Positions 1-6,105 of a DNA stretch of 9,453 nucleotides are shown piece by piece (within the stretch, counting starts at the first letter, position 1; each line of letters opens with the position of its first letter). The position numbers and the translations under genes are program-made. The stretch comes from an uncultured Verrucomicrobiota bacterium (GTDB lineage Bacteria > Verrucomicrobiota > Verrucomicrobiae > Opitutales > Opitutaceae), in the NCBI GenBank assembly GCA_946481225.1, contig CAMLNJ010000077.1, positions 1 to 9,453 on the forward strand. Reading direction: 5' to 3'. The notes beneath the pieces were generated by a model that was not told the origin of the DNA, searched no databases, and worked only from the letters and a program-made list of their open reading frames with translations.

Positions 1-168
1 CGCCTTGGCCGAACTCGCTTTCTCGCTCACGCTGGCCCGACTTCTTTCCCGGACATGCCCTAGCGAGAAGACGGTGAATAACTTGCGAACAAGCGGGGCA
101 AGTTGGTGTTGTCGGTTGGCGATCCGGCCTCACCTTCGCATCCTTTTCCGAGCCGTGACCGCCGATCC
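1..168. other. Left-edge flank, no confident gene
   Basis: The stretch before the first gene. One + strand frame is open from the window edge to a TAG at 61-63 (20 codons, ending ...SFPDMP), which could be the tail of an upstream gene, but it is too short to judge. No convincing -35/-10 pair or strong ribosome binding site stands out. The short GGGG run at 94-97 precedes TTG (103) and GTG (106) codons in frame with the first gene, so a longer form of that protein cannot be excluded. Confidence 0.3.
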
Positions 169-1122
169 ATGCAAGACCCCTTCACCGGACAAGCGACCGT
201 CCTCCAAGGTGGGCGCCACCCCGGCGCCGACGTCCAGGCCGCTCTTCAACACGATCACGAGCGAAGATTGGAAGCGTTCGCTCGCTTCGGCGCGGCAGCG
301 CAGAAAGTCGGCATCGGAGCGGATCCAGACGATGATCTCATCCTCTGGGAAGAAGACCAGCTGAGCCTGCTGGCGGACGCGGACCCGCTCTGGCACGAGC
401 TCGACGAGGCGGCGCGGGCTTTTCGTCGCACGCTGCCGATCGTGCCGCTCGAGGCGTTCGGTTTTCCCGATCACGAGCACGAGGATCCGATGGGCGAGGG
501 CAGCCCGCGCCTGCACCGGATCGGGAGCGGGGTGGAGGCGAGCGCGTTTCAATCGATCCACGACGGCTCGATCTACAAGTTCTACCTGCCGCGCGAGGAA
601 GGGCGGATCGGCGGGACGTTTTCGTTCGCGCGCGCCGGTTCGGCGGACGGGCTGGACGCGCCGGCGTTGCAGGCCGACGCGTGTCTGGGAAGCTACCGCG
701 ATTTGCTGGAGAAACTCGCGTTGATTCTCGCGCTGGAGGGCATGCCGACCGAGGTGGTGGGCGTGACGCCGGAGGGCGTGCTGGTGGCGAAGCAGCTCCT
801 CGGCGAGCGCCTGCCGGAGGGCGCGGACGTGAGCGCGATGTTGCCGGAGCGTTTGATTCCGATCCCGGCGCGGTTTCTGCGTGCGCACCGCGATCATCCG
901 AGGCTGGCGTTTTTGGCCGGACGGTCGTGGTTCATCGCGGACACGCATGCGAAGAACCTGGTGCGCGACACGGAGGGGCGGCTGCGGGTGATCGATCTGC
1001 TGGCGGCGCCGTTTCCGGTGGATCTGGCGGAGCAGGACCCGCTGATGCGCGACTGGCTGGCGCGCGTGGCGCTCGACCCGAACGCGGGGCTTTTGCGGGC
1101 GGCGCACGACGACGAGTTGTGA
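169..1122 (+). CDS. Protein-kinase-fold protein, similar to polyvalent-protein kinase domains
   Basis: A 317-residue protein with a compact protein-kinase-like core in its C-terminal two thirds. Seen in order: a glycine-rich loop 'RIGSGVEASAF' (about 117-127), a candidate ATP-binding lysine in 'SIYKFY' (K137), a hinge-like segment 'EGVLVAKQLLGE' (202-213), a catalytic-loop-like 'FIADTHAKNLV' (D258, N263) and a metal-binding-like 'LRVIDLL' (D276). The D-x-H-x-x-N and later hydrophobic-hydrophobic-D pattern is the signature of kinase-fold domains found in phage/plasmid polyvalent proteins and HipA/aminoglycoside-kinase-like families; the substrate cannot be inferred. Residues 1-115 are charged, fit no domain I recognise and may be a separate module. 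No signal peptide, so probably cytoplasmic. ATG 169 was chosen because the encoded start is clean, but no good ribosome binding site is visible; in-frame TTG 103 or GTG 106 would add about 22 residues. It stands alone, convergent with the next gene. Kinase fold fairly sure; exact family inferred. Confidence 0.72.
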   Translation: MQDPFTGQATVLQGGRHPGADVQAALQHDHERRLEAFARFGAAAQKVGIGADPDDDLILWEEDQLSLLADADPLWHELDEAARAFRRTLPIVPLEAFGFPDHEHEDPMGEGSPRLHRIGSGVEASAFQSIHDGSIYKFYLPREEGRIGGTFSFARAGSADGLDAPALQADACLGSYRDLLEKLALILALEGMPTEVVGVTPEGVLVAKQLLGERLPEGADVSAMLPERLIPIPARFLRAHRDHPRLAFLAGRSWFIADTHAKNLVRDTEGRLRVIDLLAAPFPVDLAEQDPLMRDWLARVALDPNAGLLRAAHDDEL

Positions 1123-1135
1123 CGAGTCGCGGGAT

Positions 1136-1167
1136 ATTAACTGCGGATTTCGCGGATGGGCGCGGAT
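1136..1167. repeat. GCGGAT tandem-type intergenic repeat
   Basis: The hexamer GCGGAT occurs three times at 9-10 bp spacing (1143-1148, 1152-1157, 1162-1167), preceded by ATTAA. It starts 13 bp after the kinase-fold gene and is non-coding. I recognise this as like a dispersed intergenic element ('gcggatttcgcggatgggc') of several GC-rich bacterial genomes; that is recollection, not a search. Function unknown. Confidence 0.45.
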
Positions 1168-1220
1168 GCCGGGGAGGCGGGCCCGATCGCTGTCAGCGGG
1201 TCGTGGTCGGGACGGACGGC

Positions 1221-1253
1221 GTGTGTCACGAATTGACGGAATCACACGGATGG
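1221..1253. repeat. CACGAATT-type intergenic repeat
   Basis: Non-coding segment with the pattern TGTCACGAATTGACGGAAT followed by CACACGGATGG. Its ends GTGTG (1221-1225) and CACAC (1243-1247) are complementary and could form a small hairpin. It resembles a dispersed short intergenic repeat of the form 'cacgaatt...cacgaatgg', but only a single copy lies in this window, so its repeat nature is inferred. Confidence 0.35.
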
Positions 1254-1318
1254 AGAAGCGAGCCGAGGCAAGTGGCTCGGAGCGCAGGCGGCCTACGGGG
1301 GAATGGAACTTAGCGCGT

Positions 1319-1411
1319 TTTCAAATAGAACTGTAGCCGCGTCCGTGTCGGACGAGTCGCCCGATAGCGAGGGCACGGCCGACACGGCCGTGGCTACAAC
1401 TTTATTTGAAC
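1319..1411. repeat. REP-like imperfect palindrome, about 90 bp
   Basis: A large imperfect inverted repeat between convergent genes. Outer arms TTCAAATA (1320-1327) and TATTTGAA (1403-1410) are perfect complements. Inside them, TGTAGCC (1332-1338) pairs with GGCTACA (1392-1398), and CCGTGTCGG (1343-1351) with CCGACACGG (1380-1388). A small TCGC/GCGA stem (1357-1360, 1367-1370) sits at the centre. The right arm ends 5 bp from the stop codon of the minus-strand membrane-protein gene. The folded RNA could act as a bidirectional transcription barrier or 3' end stabiliser for both convergent genes. The structure is directly visible; classification as a REP/BIME family member is inference from its look and location. 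No RAYT transposase gene lies in the window. Confidence 0.7.
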
Positions 1412-1415
1412 TGCG

Positions 1416-1838
1416 TCAGGTTGAAGGGCCTGCAAAGGCCAGCCAGCCGTAGGCGGCGCCGTAGATGGCGCATTGAGCGCGGAGGAGCGCGAAGCCGAGG
1501 CGGAGACGCGGCGTGGTCAGTTCGGGGCCGACGCGGAGCCACGGGAGGAGCAGGAGGCGGCCGCCCCACCAGAGCGCGATGGCGGCGGCGAGGAGGCGCG
1601 AGGCGGCCGAGCCTTCGAGCAAGGCGGGCGCATGGAAGAGGCTGACGTAGCCAAAAAAGAGCATCACCGCGCCGACGGCGGCGTTTTGCGCGACGGCGAA
1701 GCGGCGGTGGACGGGCGAGAGCGCGGCGAGGCCGGCGTCCCAGTCGCGTGGGATCGGCGTGCGAATCGCGAGGCCGACGGTGATGAAATGAAAAACGCCC
1801 GCCGCGCGCAGACCGAGGAGCCAATGGTCTTCGCTCAT
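1416..1838 (-). CDS. Small integral membrane protein, hypothetical
   Basis: A 140-residue protein with several hydrophobic stretches: about 7-25 (LGLRAAGVFHFITVGLAI), 48-68 (AQNAAVGAVMLFFGYVSLF), 78-99 (AASRLLAAAIALWWGGRLLLLP) and 113-136 (LGFALLRAQCAIYGAAYGWLAF), so probably four transmembrane helices in the inner membrane. It has no catalytic motif I can identify. The conserved-looking 'GVFHFITVGLAI', 'SPVHRRFAVAQNA' and 'ALWWGGRLLL' blocks recall small four-helix membrane proteins of unknown function in Verrucomicrobiota (recollection only). The start ATG at 1838 has no strong ribosome binding site. It is 58 bp downstream of the exported Ala-rich gene on the same strand and may be co-transcribed with it. 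The alternative minus-strand frame across this region is Arg/Pro-rich and looks like a shadow. Confidence 0.72.
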   Translation of the reverse strand: MSEDHWLLGLRAAGVFHFITVGLAIRTPIPRDWDAGLAALSPVHRRFAVAQNAAVGAVMLFFGYVSLFHAPALLEGSAASRLLAAAIALWWGGRLLLLPWLRVGPELTTPRLRLGFALLRAQCAIYGAAYGWLAFAGPST

Positions 1839-1896
1839 GTGGTGTGCGCGGCGGGCGGGCGGAGGCGGTGGAGGCGCGCGGCGATCCGGGCGATGC

Positions 1897-2637
1897 TCAA
1901 GGCGTCGAGGCCGGGGCGGCGGCGGGCGCGGGCGGCGGCGTGCTCGCGGCGGCCACGGTGGCGGTTTCGGCGGCGGCCTTGGCGCCGGCGTCCGCCTTGG
2001 CTTTTTCGGCGTCCGCGGCGGCTTTCTTGGCGGCGATCTCCTTCACTGCGGCGTCGTAGGCGGCGGCGACGCTGGCGGAGTAGGTTTTTTCGAGGTCGGG
2101 GTAGAGGGCGATGGCGGCCTGCACGGCTTTGGAGTAGTCGGCGGTTTTGCCCGTCTTGGCGTGGAGGTAGATGGCGAACTCCTCGACGGTGTTGAAGGAG
2201 AGGCTGGAGGTTTTCTTGACGAATTCGGGGCCGCCGAGCGCGGCCATGGCGCCGGCCTCCTTGCCCTTCTTTTTGAGGAAACCGCCGGCGAGGCCGCCGC
2301 CGGGGACGACGCTGGCCAGGCCCTTGCTCGCGGCGGCGCCGGCCTGTTCGCCGGCGACGTTGCCGACCTGGGCGTTGATCGCCTTTTGCGCCCACTCGGT
2401 GAGCGCGCCATTGGCGTCGATGGGGAGGAGGTATTTGCCGGCGGAGCCGTTGATCGGGGTGGCGGCGGGCAGCTCGACGTCGTAGGCGGAGTATTTTTGG
2501 TTGAGCTCGACGAGGCGCTGCACGATGGCGGCGGCGCGGGTGACGCCGTCCGCGGTGTCGGCGTGGCCGAGCGAGGCGGAGGCGGTGAGGAGGGCGAAGG
2601 CGGCGAGGAGACGAAGCGGGCGGCTGGAGGAGTTCAT
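1897..2637 (-). CDS. Exported Ala-rich protein of unknown function
   Basis: A 246-residue protein that I cannot assign to a family. Residues 1-26 form a classical signal peptide (basic MNSSSRPLR, hydrophobic LLAAFALLTASASL, cleavage likely after GHA), so it is periplasmic or secreted. The middle (about 30-185) looks like a folded mostly helical region with 'VQRLVELNQKYSAYDVELP', a glycine-rich patch 'VVPGGGLAGGFLKKKGKEAG' (110-129) and 'TVEEFAIYLHAKTGKTADY'. Residues 188-225 are Ala/Lys/Glu-rich and probably form a long single helix or coiled coil; the last 20 residues are a Pro/Ala tail of the kind that spans peptidoglycan. No catalytic residues or metal sites are evident. It lies between a secreted repeat-protein gene (52 bp upstream) and the small membrane-protein gene (58 bp downstream), all on the same strand. 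The 'KYLLPIDANGALTEWAQKAI' segment could help find homologues. Confidence 0.75.
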   Translation of the reverse strand: MNSSSRPLRLLAAFALLTASASLGHADTADGVTRAAAIVQRLVELNQKYSAYDVELPAATPINGSAGKYLLPIDANGALTEWAQKAINAQVGNVAGEQAGAAASKGLASVVPGGGLAGGFLKKKGKEAGAMAALGGPEFVKKTSSLSFNTVEEFAIYLHAKTGKTADYSKAVQAAIALYPDLEKTYSASVAAAYDAAVKEIAAKKAAADAEKAKADAGAKAAAETATVAAASTPPPAPAAAPASTP

Positions 2638-2689
2638 GCGAGCCGCTTGCGTAAACGCGGCCCGGGCCGGGTCAACCTTCCGCGGGCGC

Positions 2690-4069
2690 TCAGGGCACGG
2701 CGGTGATGTTCAGGCGCGCGAAGATGCGTTTTTCGGCGGCGAGGACGCCATAGGTATAGAGCATGATACGGACGCTTTCGAGGCCGGTGCCGAGGGAGTC
2801 GGTGGTGATTTCGGAGGAGAGTCCGTCCAGTTGCGTGTAGGGTTTCCACGTTTGCAGGTCCGTGCTGACCTCCACGATGTAGCGGAGCCCGTCGGCGGTG
2901 TAATCCACGCCGCGCGTGCCGGCGCCGCCTTCGCGCTCGGGGTAGCGGACGACCAGGATGTCGGAGACCAGCGGATACTGCTCGATGGAGTAGGGCGGGG
3001 TCGAGTCCGCGACGCGCGGGTCGAGGCCGAAGGCGTATTCGAGGAGGTTGGCCAGGTTGTCCGCGTCGGGGTCGGCGAGCATGCCTGCCTGCCCGGCCGG
3101 CACGTCGGCGAGGGCGGTGGCGGCCCAGTGTTCGTAACGGGCGACGAGGCCGATCAAGGATTCGACGGAGAATCCGAGATTGGCCGAGGCGTCGGCGAGG
3201 TTGAGGACGAGCGTGTGATCACCCTTCGCGAGCGAGACGGGCACGGCGAGCGTGACGTCTTGCTCGGCTCCGGTGGCGACGAGCGGGGCGACTTGGACGG
3301 TCGAGGATGCACCCTCGGCGTCGCGGAAGGAGTAGGCGAGGCCGGTGATGGTTTGCAGGCCGGAGGGTGTCAGGTGGAGGAAGCGCCGGGTTTCGCTCCA
3401 GGAGCCGGTCGTGTCGCGCAGGCGGAGGTGAAGCGTGTGGTAGCCCGGGGCGGCGGAGGCGAGCGCGAGTTCGAGGGGGCGCGGTTCGGCGCGGTGGGTT
3501 TCGTCGAGGGCGATCCACGGCGCGGTGGCGGGATCGGGGCGTTGGTCGAGCGCGTAGTAGAGGCGATCCGGCCCGGTGGAAGCGAAGGGGAGAACTTGCT
3601 GGAAAACCCGGGGGCCGGGGGATTGGGCGTCCGGGAGCACGCGCAAGGAAAGGCGGTTGGCCTGGGTGTCGCCTGCGGCGGGCGCGGGGCGGGTCAGGAC
3701 GAGCGAGCCGTCGGCGGCGGGGGCGCCGGTGGTGGCGGAGGAAAAGGCGGCGCCCCATGTGGCTTCGATCAGGGGCGGATTCGTGGTCGAGACGAGATGG
3801 ACGCGGCGGAGCGTGGTGGAGCCCCAGGCGCCGGTGGCGTCGCGGAAACGAAGGCCGAGGATCGCGGAGGCTCCTGGGGCGGCGGGGAGTGGAATGACGA
3901 GCGAGTCGATCTCGCCGAGGGCGGGCGGCGGGTCCGGCAGGGGAAGCGGCGTGGCGGCGCCGAGGCCCGGGTCGTCGTTGAAAAAATATTCGCCGGGGGC
4001 GTCGTGCGCGAGAGCGGGCGCGAGCGACGCGATCAGGGCGGCGGAGGCGAGCGCGAGGCGCGGAAACAT
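2690..4069 (-). CDS. Secreted protein with ~71-residue beta-type repeats and a C-terminal surface module
   Basis: A 459-residue exported protein. Signal peptide: about 1-21 (MFPRLALASAALIASLAPALA). Residues 26-305 appear to be four repeats of roughly 71 residues, starting near 26, 98, 168 and 241. The best-kept elements are an opening 'GEYFFNDDPGLG' (26-37; 'RLYYALDQRPD' in repeat 3) and a closing 'LRFRDATGAWGSTTLRRVHL' (73-92) matched by 'LRLRDTTGSWSETRRFLHL' (215-233). This is the pattern of secreted 'yFFDtDPGfG...H.l.vR.rDanG.WS' repeats known from Bacteroidetes and Verrucomicrobia; repeat 2 is degenerate. Residues 333-351 form a calcium-loop-like 'DPDADNLANLLEYAFGLDP' module, followed by 'YIVEVSTDLQTW' (397-408), a pair typical of verrucomicrobial secreted proteins. 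No enzyme active site is apparent; a binding, adhesion or structural role is inferred. It lies 56 bp downstream of the beta-helix gene on the same strand and probably shares its transcript. Confidence 0.82.
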   Translation of the reverse strand: MFPRLALASAALIASLAPALAHDAPGEYFFNDDPGLGAATPLPLPDPPPALGEIDSLVIPLPAAPGASAILGLRFRDATGAWGSTTLRRVHLVSTTNPPLIEATWGAAFSSATTGAPAADGSLVLTRPAPAAGDTQANRLSLRVLPDAQSPGPRVFQQVLPFASTGPDRLYYALDQRPDPATAPWIALDETHRAEPRPLELALASAAPGYHTLHLRLRDTTGSWSETRRFLHLTPSGLQTITGLAYSFRDAEGASSTVQVAPLVATGAEQDVTLAVPVSLAKGDHTLVLNLADASANLGFSVESLIGLVARYEHWAATALADVPAGQAGMLADPDADNLANLLEYAFGLDPRVADSTPPYSIEQYPLVSDILVVRYPEREGGAGTRGVDYTADGLRYIVEVSTDLQTWKPYTQLDGLSSEITTDSLGTGLESVRIMLYTYGVLAAEKRIFARLNITAVP

Positions 4070-4125
4070 GGGCGCGAGCGGGGTCGACGGTGTGCGCGAG
4101 ACGGAGGGCGGCGCGGGGGCAGCGC

Positions 4126-5163
4126 TCAGGGGCGGGCGCCGACCTTGACGCGGATGGTGACGTTTCCGCCGGGCGCGGCGAAGGTCGGGACGGAGAGCTC
4201 GTCGATGGTCGGCAGCGGCGGGATGCCGGAGAGGATGTAGGGATTGGCGCCGCCGAAGGGGCCGATGTGCGTGCCATCGGTGCCGGCGTTGAGGGCGGGG
4301 TTGGGCGCCGGGCCGTTTACCCCGGTGGCGAGCTGATAGCGGCCATCGAAGCTGGCGGAGCTGTTTTGGTAGGCCGGCATCACGATGGAGAGGTTGACGC
4401 CGGTCAGGTTTCCGGAGCCGGTGAGGCCGGAGGGTGTGCCGGGGAAGATGTTGTTGCGGTAAATGCTGTTCGTGGCCGGGGGCGTGCTCGTGCTGATGAA
4501 GATGTTGTTGTCGGCTTGGATGGAGACTCCGCTAAGCGAGGGTATGGATCGGAGGATGTTGTTTCGCAGATGAAGCGTGTAGGTGCCTCCGCCGGCAAAA
4601 AGATCCGCCTCGGGAAGAATGCAGTTCTCGATCCGCAAGCCGGCAGCGGTCGATCCGGAGATGTTGATGGGAGAGCTCGAGCGGAGGTAGCATTGGCTTA
4701 GGACATTTGCCGGTCCGTTTACGTTAATGCGCCCCTGACTGGACTGCATGCCGAAGGCGCACCGGCTGACGGTGACATTGGCGCAGCCGTCGAGGGTGAT
4801 GTCGTAGTTGAATTCCAGTCCGATCACGAGGGAGCCGTCGGCGGAGCCGGCGCTTGTCGTGGAAGTGCGAATGTAGCTCGTGGGGGAGGTGATCGTCGCG
4901 CTGAGCTTATTCGCCGGCGTGCCGGGATTGTAGGGCAGGCCGTAACCCGGGCCGATGAGGTTCAGGCGCTTGTTGGTGAGCGTGAAGCCGGTGTAGGGCG
5001 TCGTGGATCCTTCGATCAGGATCGTGTCACCGTCGGTCGCGGCGTTTATGGCGGCTTGGATCGTGGAATAATCCGGCGAGGTGTTGGGGGCGTTGTTGAC
5101 CCGGAACGTGGCGGCGACGAGGGCGACGGGGAGAAGGAACAGGGCGAGGAAAGCGGCTTTCAT
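4126..5163 (-). CDS. Secreted right-handed beta-helix (pectate-lyase-like) protein
   Basis: A 345-residue exported protein. Signal peptide: MKAAFLALFLLPVALVAA (1-18). Mature N-terminus 'FRVNNAPNTSPDYSTIQAAI' followed by 'DGDTILIEG' is the standard entry into right-handed parallel beta-helix proteins of the pectate-lyase-like superfamily. Residues 60-265 hold short Asn/Ser/Thr-rich coils ('LRIENCILPEAD', 'LHLRNNILRSIP', 'IQADNNIFISTS', 'IYRNNIF'), each with the N-N/N-I rung pattern. The C-terminus 'HIGPFGGANPYILSGIPPLPTI' plus a strand-rich tail (320-345) marks the end of the helix and may be a sorting or docking part. No clear catalytic Asp/Arg set is visible, so enzyme activity is unproven. 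The start is ATG 5163, where the signal peptide begins; upstream sequence in the same frame has no coding character. A TATATC-like -10 (5200-5205, minus strand) without a -35 is the only promoter hint. It heads a probable two-gene operon with the repeat protein. Confidence 0.85.
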   Translation of the reverse strand: MKAAFLALFLLPVALVAATFRVNNAPNTSPDYSTIQAAINAATDGDTILIEGSTTPYTGFTLTNKRLNLIGPGYGLPYNPGTPANKLSATITSPTSYIRTSTTSAGSADGSLVIGLEFNYDITLDGCANVTVSRCAFGMQSSQGRINVNGPANVLSQCYLRSSSPINISGSTAAGLRIENCILPEADLFAGGGTYTLHLRNNILRSIPSLSGVSIQADNNIFISTSTPPATNSIYRNNIFPGTPSGLTGSGNLTGVNLSIVMPAYQNSSASFDGRYQLATGVNGPAPNPALNAGTDGTHIGPFGGANPYILSGIPPLPTIDELSVPTFAAPGGNVTIRVKVGARP

Positions 5164-5246
5164 GGGCGCGGGAGCGCCGGGAAGCGGAGTTGTTGAGTAG
5201 ATATACGCAAGGCGGATCGTCCGGCGGGAGGCTCCGGAATGGGCGC

Positions 5247-5281
5247 AAAAAACCGGTTCCCGCGAGGTGCGGCGAACCGGT
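5247..5281 (-). terminator. Rho-independent terminator of the PEP-CTERM gene
   Basis: Read on the minus strand, an 8-bp stem ACCGGTTC/GAACCGGT (5274-5281 with 5252-5259) continues with an inner GC stem (5269-5272 with 5260-5263) around a small loop and is followed directly by TTTTTT (5252-5247). It begins 29 bp after the PEP-CTERM stop codon and precedes the beta-helix gene by about 80 bp, so it should separate the two transcription units. Confidence 0.85.
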
Positions 5282-5309
5282 CGTGTCCGTCGTGAAACGC
5301 GAGCGAGGC

Positions 5310-5933
5310 TCAGGCGGGGCGGCGGCGGGTGGCGAGTCCGAGGACGGCGAGGCCGACGAGCGCGGTGTAGGCGGAGGGCTCGGGGATGGCGGAGGCCAGG
5401 GTGAAGTTCGAGATGACGGTGCTGTTGGCGGCGGTGCTGCCGTCGCCGGCGAGGGCGACGCTGCGGAACTCGAGCGTCTCGCCGCCGAAGGCGTCGAAAT
5501 CGAGGACGTAGGCGACGTTCGGGTCGGTCAGGGCGTAGAGCACCACGCCGGAAAGGTAGACCTCCGCCGCGGCATAGAAATCTCCCGTGCCGGTGTTGGC
5601 GGCTTGGATGGTGAAGGAAACGTGTCCGTCGGCCGGCAGATCGATGAAGAGCACCGTCGTGCTGTCCTCGACCGTGCCCGTGGTCTCGGAGGCGGAGGCG
5701 CCGACGGTGACCGAGGCGGGCGCGGAGCTGGTGTCGATGAACGTGAGCCCGTTCTCCGCGGGGAAGAAGGCGGCCGACCATTGGCCGAGGTTGGAGACAC
5801 CGGACGTGGCGGTGTAATAGCCGACGGGCGTGGACGGATCGACCAAGGAGAACTCGTCCTCGAAGGCGGCACGGGCGGGCGAGACGAGCAGGGACGCGGC
5901 GGCGAAAACGAGGGAGAGCAAGGAGGTGCGCAT
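5310..5933 (-). CDS. PEP-CTERM sorting-domain exported protein
   Basis: A 207-residue surface protein. Signal peptide 1-22 (MRTSLLSLVFAAASLLVSPARA). The C-terminus has the complete PEP-CTERM tripartite signal: 'AIPEPSAY' (182-189), a hydrophobic helix 'TALVGLAVLGLA' (190-201) and a basic end 'TRRRPA'. Proteins with this tag are exported, recognised by an exosortase and processed at the membrane, typically linked with exopolysaccharide/biofilm matrix in Gram-negative bacteria (family knowledge; no exosortase gene is in the window). The mature part (23-180) is Thr/Ser/Ala-rich and beta-strand-like ('GHVSFTIQAANTGTGDFYAAAEVYLSG', split here only as a description: 103-129), resembling PEP-CTERM beta-sandwich domains such as those that follow 'ED.F...' openings. 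No catalytic motif. It ends in its own strong terminator, so it is probably monocistronic. ATG 5933 is the first sensible start and gives the intact signal peptide. Confidence 0.88.
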   Translation of the reverse strand: MRTSLLSLVFAAASLLVSPARAAFEDEFSLVDPSTPVGYYTATSGVSNLGQWSAAFFPAENGLTFIDTSSAPASVTVGASASETTGTVEDSTTVLFIDLPADGHVSFTIQAANTGTGDFYAAAEVYLSGVVLYALTDPNVAYVLDFDAFGGETLEFRSVALAGDGSTAANSTVISNFTLASAIPEPSAYTALVGLAVLGLATRRRPA

Positions 5934-6105
5934 GGGAAATGGGGCGGGCGGGCTCCATTCACGCCGGCCGCAGGCGGGCGTCGATGGCGCAAGCTCCCCG
6001 AACGGTCCGCAGAATGTATCCGGGGATCTCCTACGGGTGGATCGGGCGCGGGGCCGGGGCGGGGTCGTTGCCGCGCCATGATCGGCGCCGGAGCGGGGGC
6101 GCGGC

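Noticed and set aside
130..1245. A minus-strand open frame opposite the kinase-fold gene
   Set aside because: Arg-rich, no motif, and the + strand frame carries ordered kinase motifs.
1837..2059. GGCGG/GGAGG-rich low-complexity stretch as a tandem repeat
   Set aside because: It is explained by Ala/Pro/Lys codons of the C-terminal tail of the exported protein and by a short GC-rich gap; no fixed repeat unit.
2648..2675. TTGACC / TACGCA as a promoter for the exported Ala-rich gene on the minus strand
   Set aside because: The -10 matches consensus at only two positions; the intervening GGCCCGGGCC palindrome has no T tract, so it is not a convincing terminator either.
2501..4240. A + strand open frame of 579 residues opposite the repeat-protein gene
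   Set aside because: Gly/Arg/Glu-rich composition with no domain pattern; it mirrors the well-supported minus-strand gene with signal peptide and repeats.
5164..5958. A long N-terminal extension of the beta-helix gene up to 5958
   Set aside because: It runs antisense-frame through the PEP-CTERM gene and its terminator, is Arg/Pro-rich, and the signal peptide begins precisely at ATG 5163.
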